Below, piece by piece: positions 1-9,379 of a DNA stretch of 52,323 nt. The stretch is taken from the NCBI GenBank assembly GCA_015056975.1, contig SVFG01000007.1, positions 1-52,323 of the forward strand, in the 5' to 3' direction. This DNA is from Lachnospiraceae bacterium. GTDB lineage: Bacteria > Bacillota > Clostridia > Lachnospirales > Lachnospiraceae. Position 1 is the first letter of the stretch. Each line of letters opens with the position of its first letter. Below the pieces are notes generated by a model. The model was not told where the DNA came from, made no database searches, and was given only the letters and a program-made list of their open reading frames with translations. Made by a program: the position numbers and the translations under genes.

Positions 1-505
1 ATAGATATTCGTTGGCAAAGTCAAGCACATTCATACCACTTGTAATTCTGATAATTCCCAAAAGGATTTGAACACCAAGAGTGTGATATCTGAATTCATT
101 AGTGATACCTTTGCGACCACCCAAAACATCCAATGTTTTCAGTGTCCAATCTTCCGATGTGCAAACCTTTGTCCAAGGTTCGCTCTTTCCCTTATAAGGT
201 GCTGTCATTGTAAGCAAATGATTAATTGTAACCTCATATATAGTTTGCTCCCCTCTTTTAGGAGTGTAAGTTCCCTTGTAATAGTCCATCACAAAGTCGT
301 CTACACTTTTTATCAAACCCTGGTCCATGGCAATACCTACCAACAATGATGTTACAGATTTTGTCACACTCATAACATTCATTGTATCTTCTTTTGTAAA
401 ACCATCTTTATACTCTTCAATTTCAAGTATATTATCCTTATAGGCTACAATCTGCTTTATATTAATATCGTTTTTACTTGAATAAGTATCTAAAATTTTC
501 TTCAT
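1..505 (-). CDS. Serine hydrolase, beta-lactamase/class C-like (3' end cut by the window edge)
   Basis: The minus-strand reading frame opens with ATG at 505 behind an AGGAGG site (8-base spacing) and stays open to base 1, giving 168 codons of N-terminal sequence. The SxxK motif appears as SVTK about 50 residues in, followed by the SLLVGIAMDQG helix typical of the PF00144 family. The second-motif region reads FRYHTLGVQILLGII, so the usual Tyr-x-Asn is Tyr-His-Thr. There is no signal peptide, so a cytoplasmic location is likely. Penicillin-binding-like, esterase or amidase activity is possible and the substrate cannot be told. The KTG-like third motif would lie outside the window. Confidence 0.8.
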   Translation of the reverse strand, partial: MKKILDTYSSKNDINIKQIVAYKDNILEIEEYKDGFTKEDTMNVMSVTKSVTSLLVGIAMDQGLIKSVDDFVMDYYKGTYTPKRGEQTIYEVTINHLLTMTAPYKGKSEPWTKVCTSEDWTLKTLDVLGGRKGITNEFRYHTLGVQILLGIIRITSGMNVLDFANEYL

Positions 506-600
506 CAAAACTTCCTCCTGTAAAGCAGTAAAAATCATATTATTTGGACGTCCTATATTAAGCCTAAGTGAATTAAAAATTAATTTCAATAGTTTTCTAC

Positions 601-634
601 AAAAAAAGATATCTACGTTAATAGACATCTTTTT
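601..634 (-). terminator. Hairpin terminator after the LytTR-DUF3021 pair
   Basis: An AAAAAGATATCT arm pairs with AGACATCTTTTT with one mismatch across a short loop. Both sides carry A or T runs, so it could stop transcription from either strand. It lies downstream of the DUF3021 stop and upstream of the serine hydrolase start. Confidence 0.6.
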
Positions 635-687
635 CACAACGTAAAATTCAAATAATCACTAGTGCAATAATCCGAACGTAAACCATG

Positions 688-1095
688 TCACAAAGAGATA
701 TTTTTGCTTTGTCCTTCTCCTTCTATCAAAATATTAATTGATTTCACTTCGCTCAGTAAACTGACAGTATCCAGGCATACACATACAACAAAAATGCCAA
801 TCGTCATAAGTATCAGTACAACACCCGGTAAGTTGCTGTACCATCCCCAAATCCAACCACCAAGTAAAACAAGTATCATGACATAAAGAAGTTTCAAACC
901 GGTTTCCAATATCGGATAGCGATATTCTATATAGTCCATAAAATAAAGTCCTATATAGATAATGACATTCAATCCTAACACCTGAAAAACCGTATCAATA
1001 CAGATAAGTGTTGCATCATAGCAGGTTGCGACAAGCGCCAATGCCACCAAAGAGATTCCGGTTGTCGCCAAAATATTTAGTATAATCTTCTTCAT
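688..1095 (-). CDS. DUF3021 family four-helix membrane protein
   Basis: A 135-residue protein with four predicted membrane segments (about residues 5-27, 33-52, 63-85 and 90-112) and a short charged C-terminal tail. The FQVLGLNVIIYIGLYF stretch and the size fit DUF3021 proteins, which in Firmicutes are usually encoded directly after a LytTR DNA-binding protein, as here. The start codon overlaps the LytTR stop by 4 bases, which suggests translational coupling. By analogy with other LytTR/membrane-partner pairs it may sequester or modulate the regulator at the membrane. That role is inference. Confidence 0.85.
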   Translation of the reverse strand: MKKIILNILATTGISLVALALVATCYDATLICIDTVFQVLGLNVIIYIGLYFMDYIEYRYPILETGLKLLYVMILVLLGGWIWGWYSNLPGVVLILMTIGIFVVCVCLDTVSLLSEVKSINILIEGEGQSKNISL

Positions 1096-1541
1096 CCTTT
1101 ATTTCTCCTTAGCAATTCGCTCTTAATATCTTTCAAATATTTCCTGGTAACACAGATACTTTCTCCGTTGGAAAGTCGCGCTTCCAATTTGCTGTTAACC
1201 AATGTTTTCAAGCCCATCAGCTTCTCAATATTAAGGAGCACCGATTTACTCACTCGGACAAAACCCGCCTTAGACAGCATCTCCTCTAATTCATACAGTT
1301 TATAATTGCTTCTAAAAACCTCTTTCTCGCAATATACGAAAACCTTTTTGTCTACACTTTCCAAATAGAAAATATCATTTATGAGAACAGCAATTTCTTC
1401 ATTGTCCTTTTTGCAAAGAATGGTCTGATCCACATACCTGACATAATCCGACACTCTTTTCACACTTTCTGTCATCTCACGATATGCAATTGTGACTTCA
1501 GGTTCTTCCAAATCTTGTCGCTCACACATTATTAAACGCAT
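1092..1541 (-). CDS. LytTR-type DNA-binding transcriptional regulator
   Basis: A 149-residue protein with no receiver domain. The first 45 residues are a small alpha-beta segment. Residues about 50-147 are a LytTR domain (NDIFYLESVDKKVFVYC, then the FVRVSKSVLLN core and RKYLKDIK C-terminal helix). ATG at 1541 follows an AGGAGG site at 5-base spacing. It forms an operon with the downstream DUF3021 gene (4-base overlap). A promoter with an embedded palindrome lies just upstream, consistent with autoregulation. Targets are unknown. Confidence 0.88.
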   Translation of the reverse strand: MRLIMCERQDLEEPEVTIAYREMTESVKRVSDYVRYVDQTILCKKDNEEIAVLINDIFYLESVDKKVFVYCEKEVFRSNYKLYELEEMLSKAGFVRVSKSVLLNIEKLMGLKTLVNSKLEARLSNGESICVTRKYLKDIKSELLRRNKG

Positions 1542-1565
1542 GCCATCCTCCTGCTTTCGTACATT

Positions 1566-1607
1566 TATAATACTTAGTATTATAGCACGAAGAGGACTTC
1601 TTGTTAA
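1566..1607 (-). promoter_or_regulatory. LytTR-DUF3021 promoter with 19-bp palindrome over the -10
   Basis: On the minus strand TTAACA (1602-1607) is followed after exactly 17 bases by TATAAT (1579-1584). The -10 lies inside a perfect palindrome, TATAATACT-T-AGTATTATA (1566-1584). The promoter begins immediately after the stop codon of the upstream CPBP gene, so the pair is separately transcribed. The palindrome is a candidate operator, probably autoregulatory. Confidence 0.7.
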
Positions 1608-1608
1608 C

Positions 1609-2448
1609 CTAAGCTTTTTTGAGGTGGCGGCGAATAAAACAAATCAGCACTAAAATAAATGATACCGACTGTGCAATCGCTACCCGCACAGCCATCATTT
1701 CATCGACGCCGGTAGCAGATACCACATGTAAAAGATTCACAATTGTATTATTGACAAAATGGTCACCCATAGCCATATAAAGGCTGCCTGTCATTTTAGT
1801 TAACATCGCAAATTTAAAACCGACCAATGCCGAGGTCCCTACCAGCATGGCAATGTTTGCAATCATACCGCCCATACTCATACTTTCATCCAAATAGCTT
1901 CGGATAAGACCTATCATATGCCAGAAGCCAAAGAAGCACGAGGAAACAAGCGCCGATACAACAAAGGTGTATTTTTGCTCCAACAGCTTCCCGAAAAGTC
2001 CGCGGAATACACCTTCCTCCATTACAACATTTACTATATTTCCTACAATACAAATCAGGAAAAACAAAGCTTCTGTCCGATACCCCGTATTCTGATTGAT
2101 GGCATAAGTGCTTACATATAACTGCAAGGACTGAAAAGAACCCTGCGAAACAGCAATCAGAATCTCAACGCCGTACGCCAATACAAAAACACCACATCCG
2201 AACGCAAGCCCTTTTAACAGATTGCCAAAGACTTTTTCTCTCACGAAACCGATTTGGGTTATCGTAAGCCTCCTCCAGGCAGTTACTGCAAACATAATAA
2301 CAATCCCCATTAGTTTATGTACAATTGCTTCACCAACCAGAGTTTGGTCAGTGCGTAAAACAAAATACTCAAAAACACGAAAAGCATAGCATAACAGGTA
2401 GGTTCCCCAAACAACACCCCACACCTTTTGTCTCTTTATAACGCTCAT
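1609..2448 (-). CDS. CPBP family intramembrane glutamic endopeptidase
   Basis: A 279-residue polytopic membrane protein. It carries the CPBP/Abi (PF02517) signatures: EEGVFRG (EExxxR motif, around residue 143) and the FGFWHMI motif (FxxxH) about 30 residues later, with hydrophobic helices before, between and after them. Family members include CAAX-type prenyl proteases and bacteriocin-immunity-like proteins, and the bacterial substrate is rarely known. The ATG at 2448 sits behind GGAGAACAATT. The stop is only a few bases before the LytTR promoter. Confidence 0.88.
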   Translation of the reverse strand: MSVIKRQKVWGVVWGTYLLCYAFRVFEYFVLRTDQTLVGEAIVHKLMGIVIMFAVTAWRRLTITQIGFVREKVFGNLLKGLAFGCGVFVLAYGVEILIAVSQGSFQSLQLYVSTYAINQNTGYRTEALFFLICIVGNIVNVVMEEGVFRGLFGKLLEQKYTFVVSALVSSCFFGFWHMIGLIRSYLDESMSMGGMIANIAMLVGTSALVGFKFAMLTKMTGSLYMAMGDHFVNNTIVNLLHVVSATGVDEMMAVRVAIAQSVSFILVLICFIRRHLKKA

Positions 2449-2491
2449 AATTGTTCTCCTTTATTTATCAATTTTCCCCAAAATAGCATAA

Positions 2492-2519
2492 ATGGGAGCG
2501 GTCTTTCAACCACTCCCAT
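2492..2519 (-). terminator. Hairpin terminator after nadE
   Basis: ATGGGAG-x-GGT pairs with ACC-x-CTCCCAT around a six-base loop. On the minus strand it is followed by a loose T-rich tract. It lies between the nadE stop and the CPBP gene start. Confidence 0.55.
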
Positions 2520-2576
2520 ACCAAGATGCAAATTAAAGATACTATGTTGCATACTGTATTTTGTTCAGTTCTTCAT

Positions 2577-4490
2577 TTATGATAACTCATCAAGCTGCTT
2601 TAACCAGATGGTGACGCAGGCGTCAGAGGGCATGCGCAAATCTCCTCTGGGGGATACTGCCACGCTACCCACCTTAGGACCGTCCGGCAGACAGGAGCGC
2701 TTAAACTGCTGGCTGAAAAATCTTCTGTAGAAGGTCTTTAACCATTTGAGGATAGTTGCATCATCGTACAGTCCACGGAAGGCTTCCTTTGCCACACGGT
2801 ACACCTTCTTAGGTTCATAGCCGCAGCGCAGCATATAGTACAGGAAGAAATCATGGAGCTCATAGGGGCCCACCAAATCCTCGGTTTTCTGGGCAATCTG
2901 CCCCTCTACGGGAGGCAACAGTTCGGGGCTTACAGGCGTATCCAACACATCTAGAAGCACCTCTGAAAGCTCCTTATTCTCACAGGTTTCTGCATAATAA
3001 GCTACCAGGTGACGCACCAAAGTCTTTGGAACTCCTGCATTGACACCATACATGGACATATGGTCTCCGTTGTAGGTCGCCCAGCCGAGAGCAAGCTCCG
3101 ACATGTCTCCGGTACCGATAACCAGGGCATTTGTCTGATTTGCAATATCCATCAGCACCTGAGTACGCTCTCTCGCCTGTGCATTTTCATAGGTCACGTC
3201 ATGGTTATTACTATCCTGACCGATATCCCTAAAATGCACCGTTACAGCTTCCTTAATGTCAACCTCCTTCAAGGTGGCACCAAGGGTTCTTGTCAGCTTG
3301 CAGGCATTGTCATAGGTTCTGTCTGTTGTACCGAAGCAGGGCATGGTCACCGCAATGATACCTTTTCTGTCAAGGTTTAACATATCAAAGGTACGCACTG
3401 TCACAAGAAGTGCCAGCGTAGAATCCAAGCCACCGGAAATGCCAAGCACCGCCGTCTTACATCCGATGTGCTCATAGCGTTTTTTAAGTCCCATGGACTG
3501 AATGGATAAAATCTCCTCGCACCGTCTTCTTCTGGTCTCCTCGTCGGAGGGCACAAAAGGCATGGGGGCAAAGGTTCTTGAAAGAGTAGTCTCCTCAATG
3601 CTCAGCATGAAAGAAACCTCCACATAATTTGTATCTGTCACTTTTCCGAAATTGCCCATTCTGCGACGCTCGGAAAGCATTTTTTTCACATCAATATCTG
3701 CGTATATGGTTTCCCCCATAAAACGCTTGGACTGTACAAGAACGGTACCGTTCTCCGCAATCAGATTGTGACCGCCGAAAACCAAATCCTGAGTAGACTC
3801 ACCCTCTCCGGCAGATGCATAAACATATCCGCAAAGCAGTCTGGCACTGGAGGATTTCACCAGCATTTCCCGATATTCATCCTTGCCCACGGTCTCACCG
3901 GAGGCCGACAGATTGGCTATCACGGTAGCCCCCATCAGGGCATGGTTGGTAGCGGGGGAGGTAGCCACCCACAAATCCTCACAAATTTCCGCACCGATTA
4001 CAAGTTCCGGCACATTTGTGCAGGAAAACAATATATTGGTTCCGAAGGGAATTTCTTCACCGTCAAACCAAAAGCTTACCGGCTCTGCATTGCCCTCCGC
4101 AAAATGTCTGCCCTCATAGAACTCCGCATAGCTGGGGATATTTGCCTTGGGAACCATGCCTAAGATGCCGCCGTTTTGCAGCACTGCAGCCACATTGTAA
4201 AGTTTGCCGTCACGCTCCACGGGAAGTCCCACAAACACTAAAGCATCCCTGTCAGAAGTAGCCTCTGCCACAACAGCCAGCGCCTTCTTCGCCTCTGTAA
4301 GCAAAAGCTCCTGGGAAAACAAATCTCCGCAGGTATATCCGGTCAGACAAAGCTCCGGAAGCACGATGATTTTTGCTCCCTTTTCATAAGCCTCCTGCAG
4401 ACACTCGCAGATGCGCTCCGCATTATATATGGGGTCTGCCACCTTAATCTTGGGTGTGACCGCTGCAACCTTAATAAATCCCTGCTCCAT
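2577..4490 (-). CDS. nadE: Glutamine-dependent NAD+ synthase
   Basis: A 637-residue cytoplasmic enzyme that amidates nicotinic acid adenine dinucleotide to NAD+ using ammonia released from glutamine. The N-terminal half is a nitrilase-type amidase (catalytic Glu in LPELCLTGYTCGDLF near residue 46, Lys in the VPKANIP region, Cys in GAEICEDLW). The C-terminal half is the synthetase, with PP-loop SGGLDS around residue 347. The size fits the long two-domain form. I chose ATG at 4490, since GGAGG lies six bases upstream. The five codons before it lack a comparable site. It is the last gene of the hslO-nadE run. Confidence 0.96.
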   Translation of the reverse strand: MEQGFIKVAAVTPKIKVADPIYNAERICECLQEAYEKGAKIIVLPELCLTGYTCGDLFSQELLLTEAKKALAVVAEATSDRDALVFVGLPVERDGKLYNVAAVLQNGGILGMVPKANIPSYAEFYEGRHFAEGNAEPVSFWFDGEEIPFGTNILFSCTNVPELVIGAEICEDLWVATSPATNHALMGATVIANLSASGETVGKDEYREMLVKSSSARLLCGYVYASAGEGESTQDLVFGGHNLIAENGTVLVQSKRFMGETIYADIDVKKMLSERRRMGNFGKVTDTNYVEVSFMLSIEETTLSRTFAPMPFVPSDEETRRRRCEEILSIQSMGLKKRYEHIGCKTAVLGISGGLDSTLALLVTVRTFDMLNLDRKGIIAVTMPCFGTTDRTYDNACKLTRTLGATLKEVDIKEAVTVHFRDIGQDSNNHDVTYENAQARERTQVLMDIANQTNALVIGTGDMSELALGWATYNGDHMSMYGVNAGVPKTLVRHLVAYYAETCENKELSEVLLDVLDTPVSPELLPPVEGQIAQKTEDLVGPYELHDFFLYYMLRCGYEPKKVYRVAKEAFRGLYDDATILKWLKTFYRRFFSQQFKRSCLPDGPKVGSVAVSPRGDLRMPSDACVTIWLKQLDELS

Positions 4491-4525
4491 GTAGAACCTC
4501 CACATCTTTTTTTACACACTAAATA

Positions 4526-5407
4526 TTATCTCTTAACCTGCTGATACAGTTCCTTTAATTCCTCCACACTCAAACGGTAATGGGTATTGCAGAAATCACA
4601 ATTCACCTCAATCTCCTCACCGTCGTCTATCATTTCCTGAAGCTGCGCCTTACCGATACTGATCAGTGCCTTTTCCACTCTCTCCTTACTGCAATTGCAC
4701 ACAAAAGCAGTGGGCATGGTATCCGTAATCTGCATATCAAGTCCGTCAAGCAAAATCTGAAGCATCTGCTCCGGGCTGTTTCCGGCATCCAGCATACTGG
4801 TAACGGAGCTGATATTTGCAAGATTCTGCTCCAATTTACTGATAACCGCTTCTTCGGCAAAGGGCATCAGCTGTACAATAAAGCCACCCGCCTGCTTCAC
4901 GGTATTATTCTTTTCCATCAGGACACCCAAACCTACCGCGGAGGGTACCTGTTCGGAGGTTGCAAAATAATAGGTCAAATCCTCTGCAATCTCACCCGTC
5001 TGTAACTCAGTTTGTCCCACATAGGGCTCTTTTAACCCCATATCCTTGATAACACGCAAGGTTCCGGGACCGATAGCTCCCGAAACATCCAATTTTCCAA
5101 CAGAATTGGCGGGCAAAATCACATCCGGCACATCCGCATAGCCCTTGACATTGGCTAAAGCATCTGCGGTCACCTTGATGCCGCCTACGGGACCGTCACC
5201 CTTTATCTGTAAGGTCATTAAATCCTTTTCGCCCTTTAGCATACTGCCCATCATGGCTCCTGCACTGAGCAGTCTGCCGAGGGCCGCCGTTACAACGGGA
5301 CTGGTATTATGAGCCTGTCTTGCAAATTCCACAAGCTCCCTCGTGGTACAGGCAAAGGCTCTGATTTGTGCATCTGCCGCTGTCGCGCGCACTAAATAAT
5401 CACTCAT
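4526..5407 (-). CDS. hslO: Redox-regulated chaperone Hsp33
   Basis: A 293-residue Hsp33. The C-terminal zinc-binding redox switch is present as CNC and, about 30 residues later, CDFC. The four cysteines bind zinc when reduced and form disulfides on oxidative or bleach stress, which activates holdase function. The start at 5407 (MSDYLVRATA) has an AAGGATGG site upstream. A longer in-frame extension reaches into the methyltransferase gene but is not typical of the family. The gap to the upstream methyltransferase stop is only 25 bases, so they are cotranscribed. Confidence 0.96.
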   Translation of the reverse strand: MSDYLVRATAADAQIRAFACTTRELVEFARQAHNTSPVVTAALGRLLSAGAMMGSMLKGEKDLMTLQIKGDGPVGGIKVTADALANVKGYADVPDVILPANSVGKLDVSGAIGPGTLRVIKDMGLKEPYVGQTELQTGEIAEDLTYYFATSEQVPSAVGLGVLMEKNNTVKQAGGFIVQLMPFAEEAVISKLEQNLANISSVTSMLDAGNSPEQMLQILLDGLDMQITDTMPTAFVCNCSKERVEKALISIGKAQLQEMIDDGEEIEVNCDFCNTHYRLSVEELKELYQQVKR

Positions 5408-5432
5408 GTATATCCATCCTTCTGTGACAACC

Positions 5433-6233
5433 TTATGTGCGGGGTTTTCCCTGCTCTCTTGCCACAATATAAACTCTCTCACTCTCTTCGTTCACAGCAC
5501 ATCCGGTATCTGCATCCAACACTTCCACAAGCTCCATACCCGCCCGGGTAACCAATGCCTTCATCTGCTCCACACGATACCCTCTCTGGATGTGAGTCTC
5601 CTGAAAGCGCCTGAAGCGTCCGTCCTCTTCCTCTACAAAGATGGTGAGATCGTACTCATTCAGCTCCTCCTCCGGGTCATAAAAATTCTCCCAGATAAAG
5701 CTGCAATCCTCTCGGTTTTCCGCGATGGTGGTATCGCCGATAACTTCCCGGTACTTATACTCTGTATTGAAATCAAAGATAAAAATGCCACCGGGATACA
5801 GATAATTATTGACTAAGAAAAACGTCTGTAAAAGCTCCTCTTCCTCCAAAATATAATTCAGGGAATCGCAGACGCTTACCACTGTTCCTACGGTACTGTA
5901 AAGCTCCAGCTCTCTCATATCCTGCAAAAGATACAAGATATCTTCACCCTTCTGCTCCCGCTTTTCCATGGCAACGGAAAGCATGGATTCCGACAAATCC
6001 ACACCAATCATATCATAGCCCTTATTGTACAAAAGCTCAGTAAGGGTACCGGTTCCACAGCCCAAATCCACTACCAGATTGCGCTCGGAAGAAAGCGTAT
6101 CCTCTGCATCACGCTCGGGTTTGGAAACACCGTACTTCTTTATTAACTTGTGAATCCGCTCGCTCCATTCCTCATAGGGCGTGGCATCCATGAAGGTATC
6201 ATAGACGTAAGCAAAATCCTGATATGCTTCCAT
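5433..6233 (-). CDS. Class I SAM-dependent methyltransferase
   Basis: A 266-residue Rossmann-fold methyltransferase. Motif I is VVDLGCGTGTLTELL (about residues 73-87). The acidic residue closing the second strand is in MIGVDLSE, and the post-motif FIFDFNTEYKY segment follows. It starts with ATG at 6233 behind GGAGG. It resembles the small-molecule methyltransferases (ubiE/YrrT-like) often found next to hslO in Clostridia, but the substrate is unknown. It is the middle gene of a tight minus-strand run (gaps of 18 and 25 bases). Confidence 0.9.
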   Translation of the reverse strand: MEAYQDFAYVYDTFMDATPYEEWSERIHKLIKKYGVSKPERDAEDTLSSERNLVVDLGCGTGTLTELLYNKGYDMIGVDLSESMLSVAMEKREQKGEDILYLLQDMRELELYSTVGTVVSVCDSLNYILEEEELLQTFFLVNNYLYPGGIFIFDFNTEYKYREVIGDTTIAENREDCSFIWENFYDPEEELNEYDLTIFVEEEDGRFRRFQETHIQRGYRVEQMKALVTRAGMELVEVLDADTGCAVNEESERVYIVAREQGKPRT

Positions 6234-6251
6234 AACCGCCTCCGTTTATGT

Positions 6252-7097
6252 TTAGTCACCAAGCTTCCTTGCAATGCCAAAACCGATTATGAAGGTAACA
6301 ATACCAACCAATGCATTTACCAAACCAAATGCACTAAAATCACCCATAGCCACAATTGCTACAGGAGAAGCCACGATCAAACCGATAATTGCCCAATATG
6401 CGTAAAGAGGGAATTTCTCAAAAATAATTTCCACCAGCTTGGCAATGGCAAAGATGCCGACTACAATACCGATTCCGAAGGGAATTAACACCGTACAGCC
6501 CTGAAGGATACCCTTCATATCAAAGGATACCAAAGCGCGGATAAAGTCTGTAATGGTCTCAAGCACAGGGTTGTAATAGCCCATCAGCATTAGCATCATG
6601 GAACCGCTGACACCGGGAATAACCATGGTAGCAGATGCCACAACACCTACGCCCAAAAGCTTAATTACATTGATTGCGTTAAAGGTCAAATCTGCCGCTT
6701 TTCCCTCAGATTCACCCATGATGGCGAGACCTGCCACTACTACAAAAAACAGTAAGAAGGCAATGATATGTCCTGCTTTTATTTTGCTACCCTTCACATT
6801 CTTCCAGATGGCAGGAAGACCACCCACAATCAGACCCATAAACAACAGGTTAGTGGGAATAGGGAATTTTGCAAACAAATACTCCAAACCAAAGGAGCTG
6901 CCCACAATAGCAATCACCATACCGATAGCAATGGGGAATAAAAACGCTACACTCTTCTTAAACTCGCTGAATAAATGGGTAATGCAATGAATCAGCTTGT
7001 CATAAATACCCATGGAAACCATCATGGTTCCGCCGCTGACACCGGGGATAATGTTAGCAATACCGATTACGATACCTTTTAAAATACTCTTAATCAT
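6252..7097 (-). CDS. DUF368 family polyprenyl-phosphate transporter (PopT-like)
   Basis: A 281-residue protein with about eight membrane segments. It has the DUF368 hallmark repeated in both halves: NIIPGVSGGT near residue 16 and MVIPGVSGSMM near residue 160, suggesting an inverted-repeat fold. DUF368 (PopT) and DedA (UptA) proteins have been described as flippases that recycle undecaprenyl phosphate for wall synthesis. The role here follows from family membership. ATG at 7097 has GGAGAG upstream. It sits between hisC and the methyltransferase with short gaps. Confidence 0.92.
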   Translation of the reverse strand: MIKSILKGIVIGIANIIPGVSGGTMMVSMGIYDKLIHCITHLFSEFKKSVAFLFPIAIGMVIAIVGSSFGLEYLFAKFPIPTNLLFMGLIVGGLPAIWKNVKGSKIKAGHIIAFLLFFVVVAGLAIMGESEGKAADLTFNAINVIKLLGVGVVASATMVIPGVSGSMMLMLMGYYNPVLETITDFIRALVSFDMKGILQGCTVLIPFGIGIVVGIFAIAKLVEIIFEKFPLYAYWAIIGLIVASPVAIVAMGDFSAFGLVNALVGIVTFIIGFGIARKLGD

Positions 7098-7145
7098 TAT
7101 TTTCTCTCCGTTTCAATATTAATTCTTTATATGCAGTTGGCATTT

Positions 7146-8204
7146 TTACACTTTCTGAAGGTATTTTTTCAGGAAATCTATAAGACAATCCATCTGCTCA
7201 TCCGTACCGATGGTAATTCTCAGGCAATTGTTAATCCTTTCTTTATCCCAGAAACGCACATAGATATCCTGCTCCCTAAGTGCCTGATAAATTTCCTTTG
7301 CAGGAACAGACTTGTGGGATGCAAAGATAAAGTTGGCCTTGGAATCCGGGAATGTAAAGCCAAGCTCGGCGAGCTCCTTCTTCACACGCTCTCTGGTATT
7401 TTGTATTTTTGCCGTAATGTCCTTGAAATACGCATCATCCTTCACCGCTTCCACACCTAAGAGCTGAGAGGGAAGATTCATGGTGTAGGAATTAAAGGAA
7501 AATTTGGCGTCATTCAGATACTGAATCAGCTTCTCGTTTCCGATGCAGAAGCCGATACGCAGTCCTGCCATGGCGCGGGATTTAGAGAAGGTCTGTACAA
7601 TCAGAAGATTGTCGTACTTCTCAAGCAGAGGAAGTGCACTCTCTCCACCGAAATCAATATATGCCTCATCCACAATCACCACTACGTCCCTGTTTGCCTG
7701 AATAATCTCCTCCACCACGGAAAGATCCTCCAAAAGACCTGTAGGTGCATTGGGGTTGGGGAAAATTACGCCGCCGTTTGGCTGCTTGTAATCCGCCGGA
7801 TTGATGTGCCAGTTTTCATCCAGTGCACAGGTCTTGTAAGGGATTCTGTACAAATCTGCCCACACATCATAAAAGGAATATGTAACATCCGGGAACAGGA
7901 TGGGGTCTTTACTGTTAAAGAATGTCAAAAATGCCATTGCCAGTACATCATCGGAACCCACACCCACAAACACCTGTGAAGGCTTCACATGATAATACTC
8001 CGCAAGCGCCTCAACTAATGGTGCCACTTGGGAGTTCGGATACAGACGAAGCTCATCACAATCCATCTTGGAAGCCGCCTCCACCACACCGGGTGCTGGG
8101 GGATAAGGGCACTCGTTGGTATTTAACTTAATCATATTCTCTTTGTTCGGCTGTTCGCCGGCCACGTAAGGAACAACCTTACGCACATTATCTTCCCATT
8201 TCAT
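7146..8204 (-). CDS. hisC: Histidinol-phosphate aminotransferase
   Basis: A 352-residue PLP-dependent class I/II aminotransferase, which converts imidazole-acetol phosphate to histidinol phosphate in histidine biosynthesis. Visible residues: the substrate region KLNTNECPYPP, NPNAPTG (150-156), DEAYIDFGG near 179, and the PLP lysine in TFSKSRAMAGLR at Lys208. The length is normal for the family. No other his gene is nearby, so it is an isolated hisC. A related aromatic aminotransferase role cannot be fully excluded. Confidence 0.92.
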   Translation of the reverse strand: MKWEDNVRKVVPYVAGEQPNKENMIKLNTNECPYPPAPGVVEAASKMDCDELRLYPNSQVAPLVEALAEYYHVKPSQVFVGVGSDDVLAMAFLTFFNSKDPILFPDVTYSFYDVWADLYRIPYKTCALDENWHINPADYKQPNGGVIFPNPNAPTGLLEDLSVVEEIIQANRDVVVIVDEAYIDFGGESALPLLEKYDNLLIVQTFSKSRAMAGLRIGFCIGNEKLIQYLNDAKFSFNSYTMNLPSQLLGVEAVKDDAYFKDITAKIQNTRERVKKELAELGFTFPDSKANFIFASHKSVPAKEIYQALREQDIYVRFWDKERINNCLRITIGTDEQMDCLIDFLKKYLQKV

Positions 8205-8369
8205 ACTGTTTCATCCTTTACTATATTATAAAAATGTAAGTATATTCCAAAGTGTTATTGTAGCACGGAAGCGAGGATACGTCTAGGGGGGCTTTTCCCG
8301 CAATGCTTAGAAAATACCCATCCGTAACTCTGAATCAAAAAACTTATATCCAGTGCCCACACCCAAATA

Positions 8370-9359
8370 CTACATAAATCTCTCCGCCTGCTCCGGCATG
8401 CCCAGCTTCTCGTAGCAGCGCACGAGGCCTTCCTTGGCATCTTTGTCACCGCTTGTAATGCAGAGGATGGGTTGTGTTTCAAAAGCCGCATTGTAATACC
8501 AGATAACGGCCTCCTCAAGGTCTCCTAAGTCTTCATAGTAGTGGCCTAATTCCATGCAGATTTCGGAGCACCCGTCGTTGGCAATGACCTTGGAGGTGTA
8601 TTTGAAGAAGGTGGGGATGTCGCTTACCAGGCGGGCCGTTCTTGCCACCACGCAGCATGCTTCATCCACTTCCTCGGGGGTCCTGTCCGTATCTGCAACA
8701 GAGCTCATGAAAAACTCCATGGCATTCTGAAGATCTTCAGGCTGTCCTGCCATCAGAAGTTCCCTCGCGTACATATTATGCAAACGCTTAGAAAGCCTCA
8801 CACCGTTATGAACCTGTCTGCTGAAATTATCCAAATCTCTCTTGGCATGGCTCTTTTCCGGCATGTGGGTAATCACGATATCACTGTCGTATACCACAGG
8901 CTCCAGTCTCACGGTCTCGTGAATCGCTCCCTCCCACACAAAATCACGCTTGCGCTTAAAAAGCTTGGGACGATATTCCTCATCAAAATTGTAGACGGAG
9001 TCAAATGCCAATTGATTTCCGTATTTCATCTGAACAAGCTCAATCTCAGAGAGCAGGTTTTCTTTCAGGATGCGGTATTTTTCACGGTTTTCTTCATCCA
9101 AAACTTCATCCGCGTCAGCAGAATATATGTATTCCATATTTGCTTTGGAAAAAGCAAAATTCCTGGCCGCACTGAAATCATCTATCCAGGCAAAATCATA
9201 GATTTTATCCGTATATCTTGCGGCAATCTCCTTGGTGGCATCCGTGGAACCGGTGTCCACGATAATGATTTCATCCATCAGGTCTGCGACACTGTCAAGA
9301 CAGCGAGCCAATACTCTCTCTTCATTTTTTACAATCATACAAAGGGAAATTGTAATCAT
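8370..9359 (-). CDS. Family 2 glycosyltransferase with C-terminal TPR-like helices
   Basis: A 329-residue protein. The N-terminal GT-A domain shows SLCMIVKNEE, IIIVDTGSTD and the DxD-like motif SADADEVL near residue 100. Residues about 200-329 are helical and TPR-like (LGHYYEDLGDLEEAVIWYYNA, then LVRCYEKLGMPEQAE). No membrane segment is seen, so it should act in the cytosol on a sugar or protein acceptor. The GT2-TPR architecture is frequent in Lachnospiraceae and often linked to surface glycan or flagellin-type glycosylation, but nothing here defines the acceptor. It is separated from hisC by 165 bases in which I see no further gene. Confidence 0.88.
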   Translation of the reverse strand: MITISLCMIVKNEERVLARCLDSVADLMDEIIIVDTGSTDATKEIAARYTDKIYDFAWIDDFSAARNFAFSKANMEYIYSADADEVLDEENREKYRILKENLLSEIELVQMKYGNQLAFDSVYNFDEEYRPKLFKRKRDFVWEGAIHETVRLEPVVYDSDIVITHMPEKSHAKRDLDNFSRQVHNGVRLSKRLHNMYARELLMAGQPEDLQNAMEFFMSSVADTDRTPEEVDEACCVVARTARLVSDIPTFFKYTSKVIANDGCSEICMELGHYYEDLGDLEEAVIWYYNAAFETQPILCITSGDKDAKEGLVRCYEKLGMPEQAERFM

Positions 9360-9379
9360 AACTATCCTCCCATTTTATC

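Noticed and set aside
8205..8369. A small gene or RNA between hisC and the glycosyltransferase
   Set aside because: No ribosome-site-supported frame, tRNA-like fold or terminator stood out in these 165 bases.
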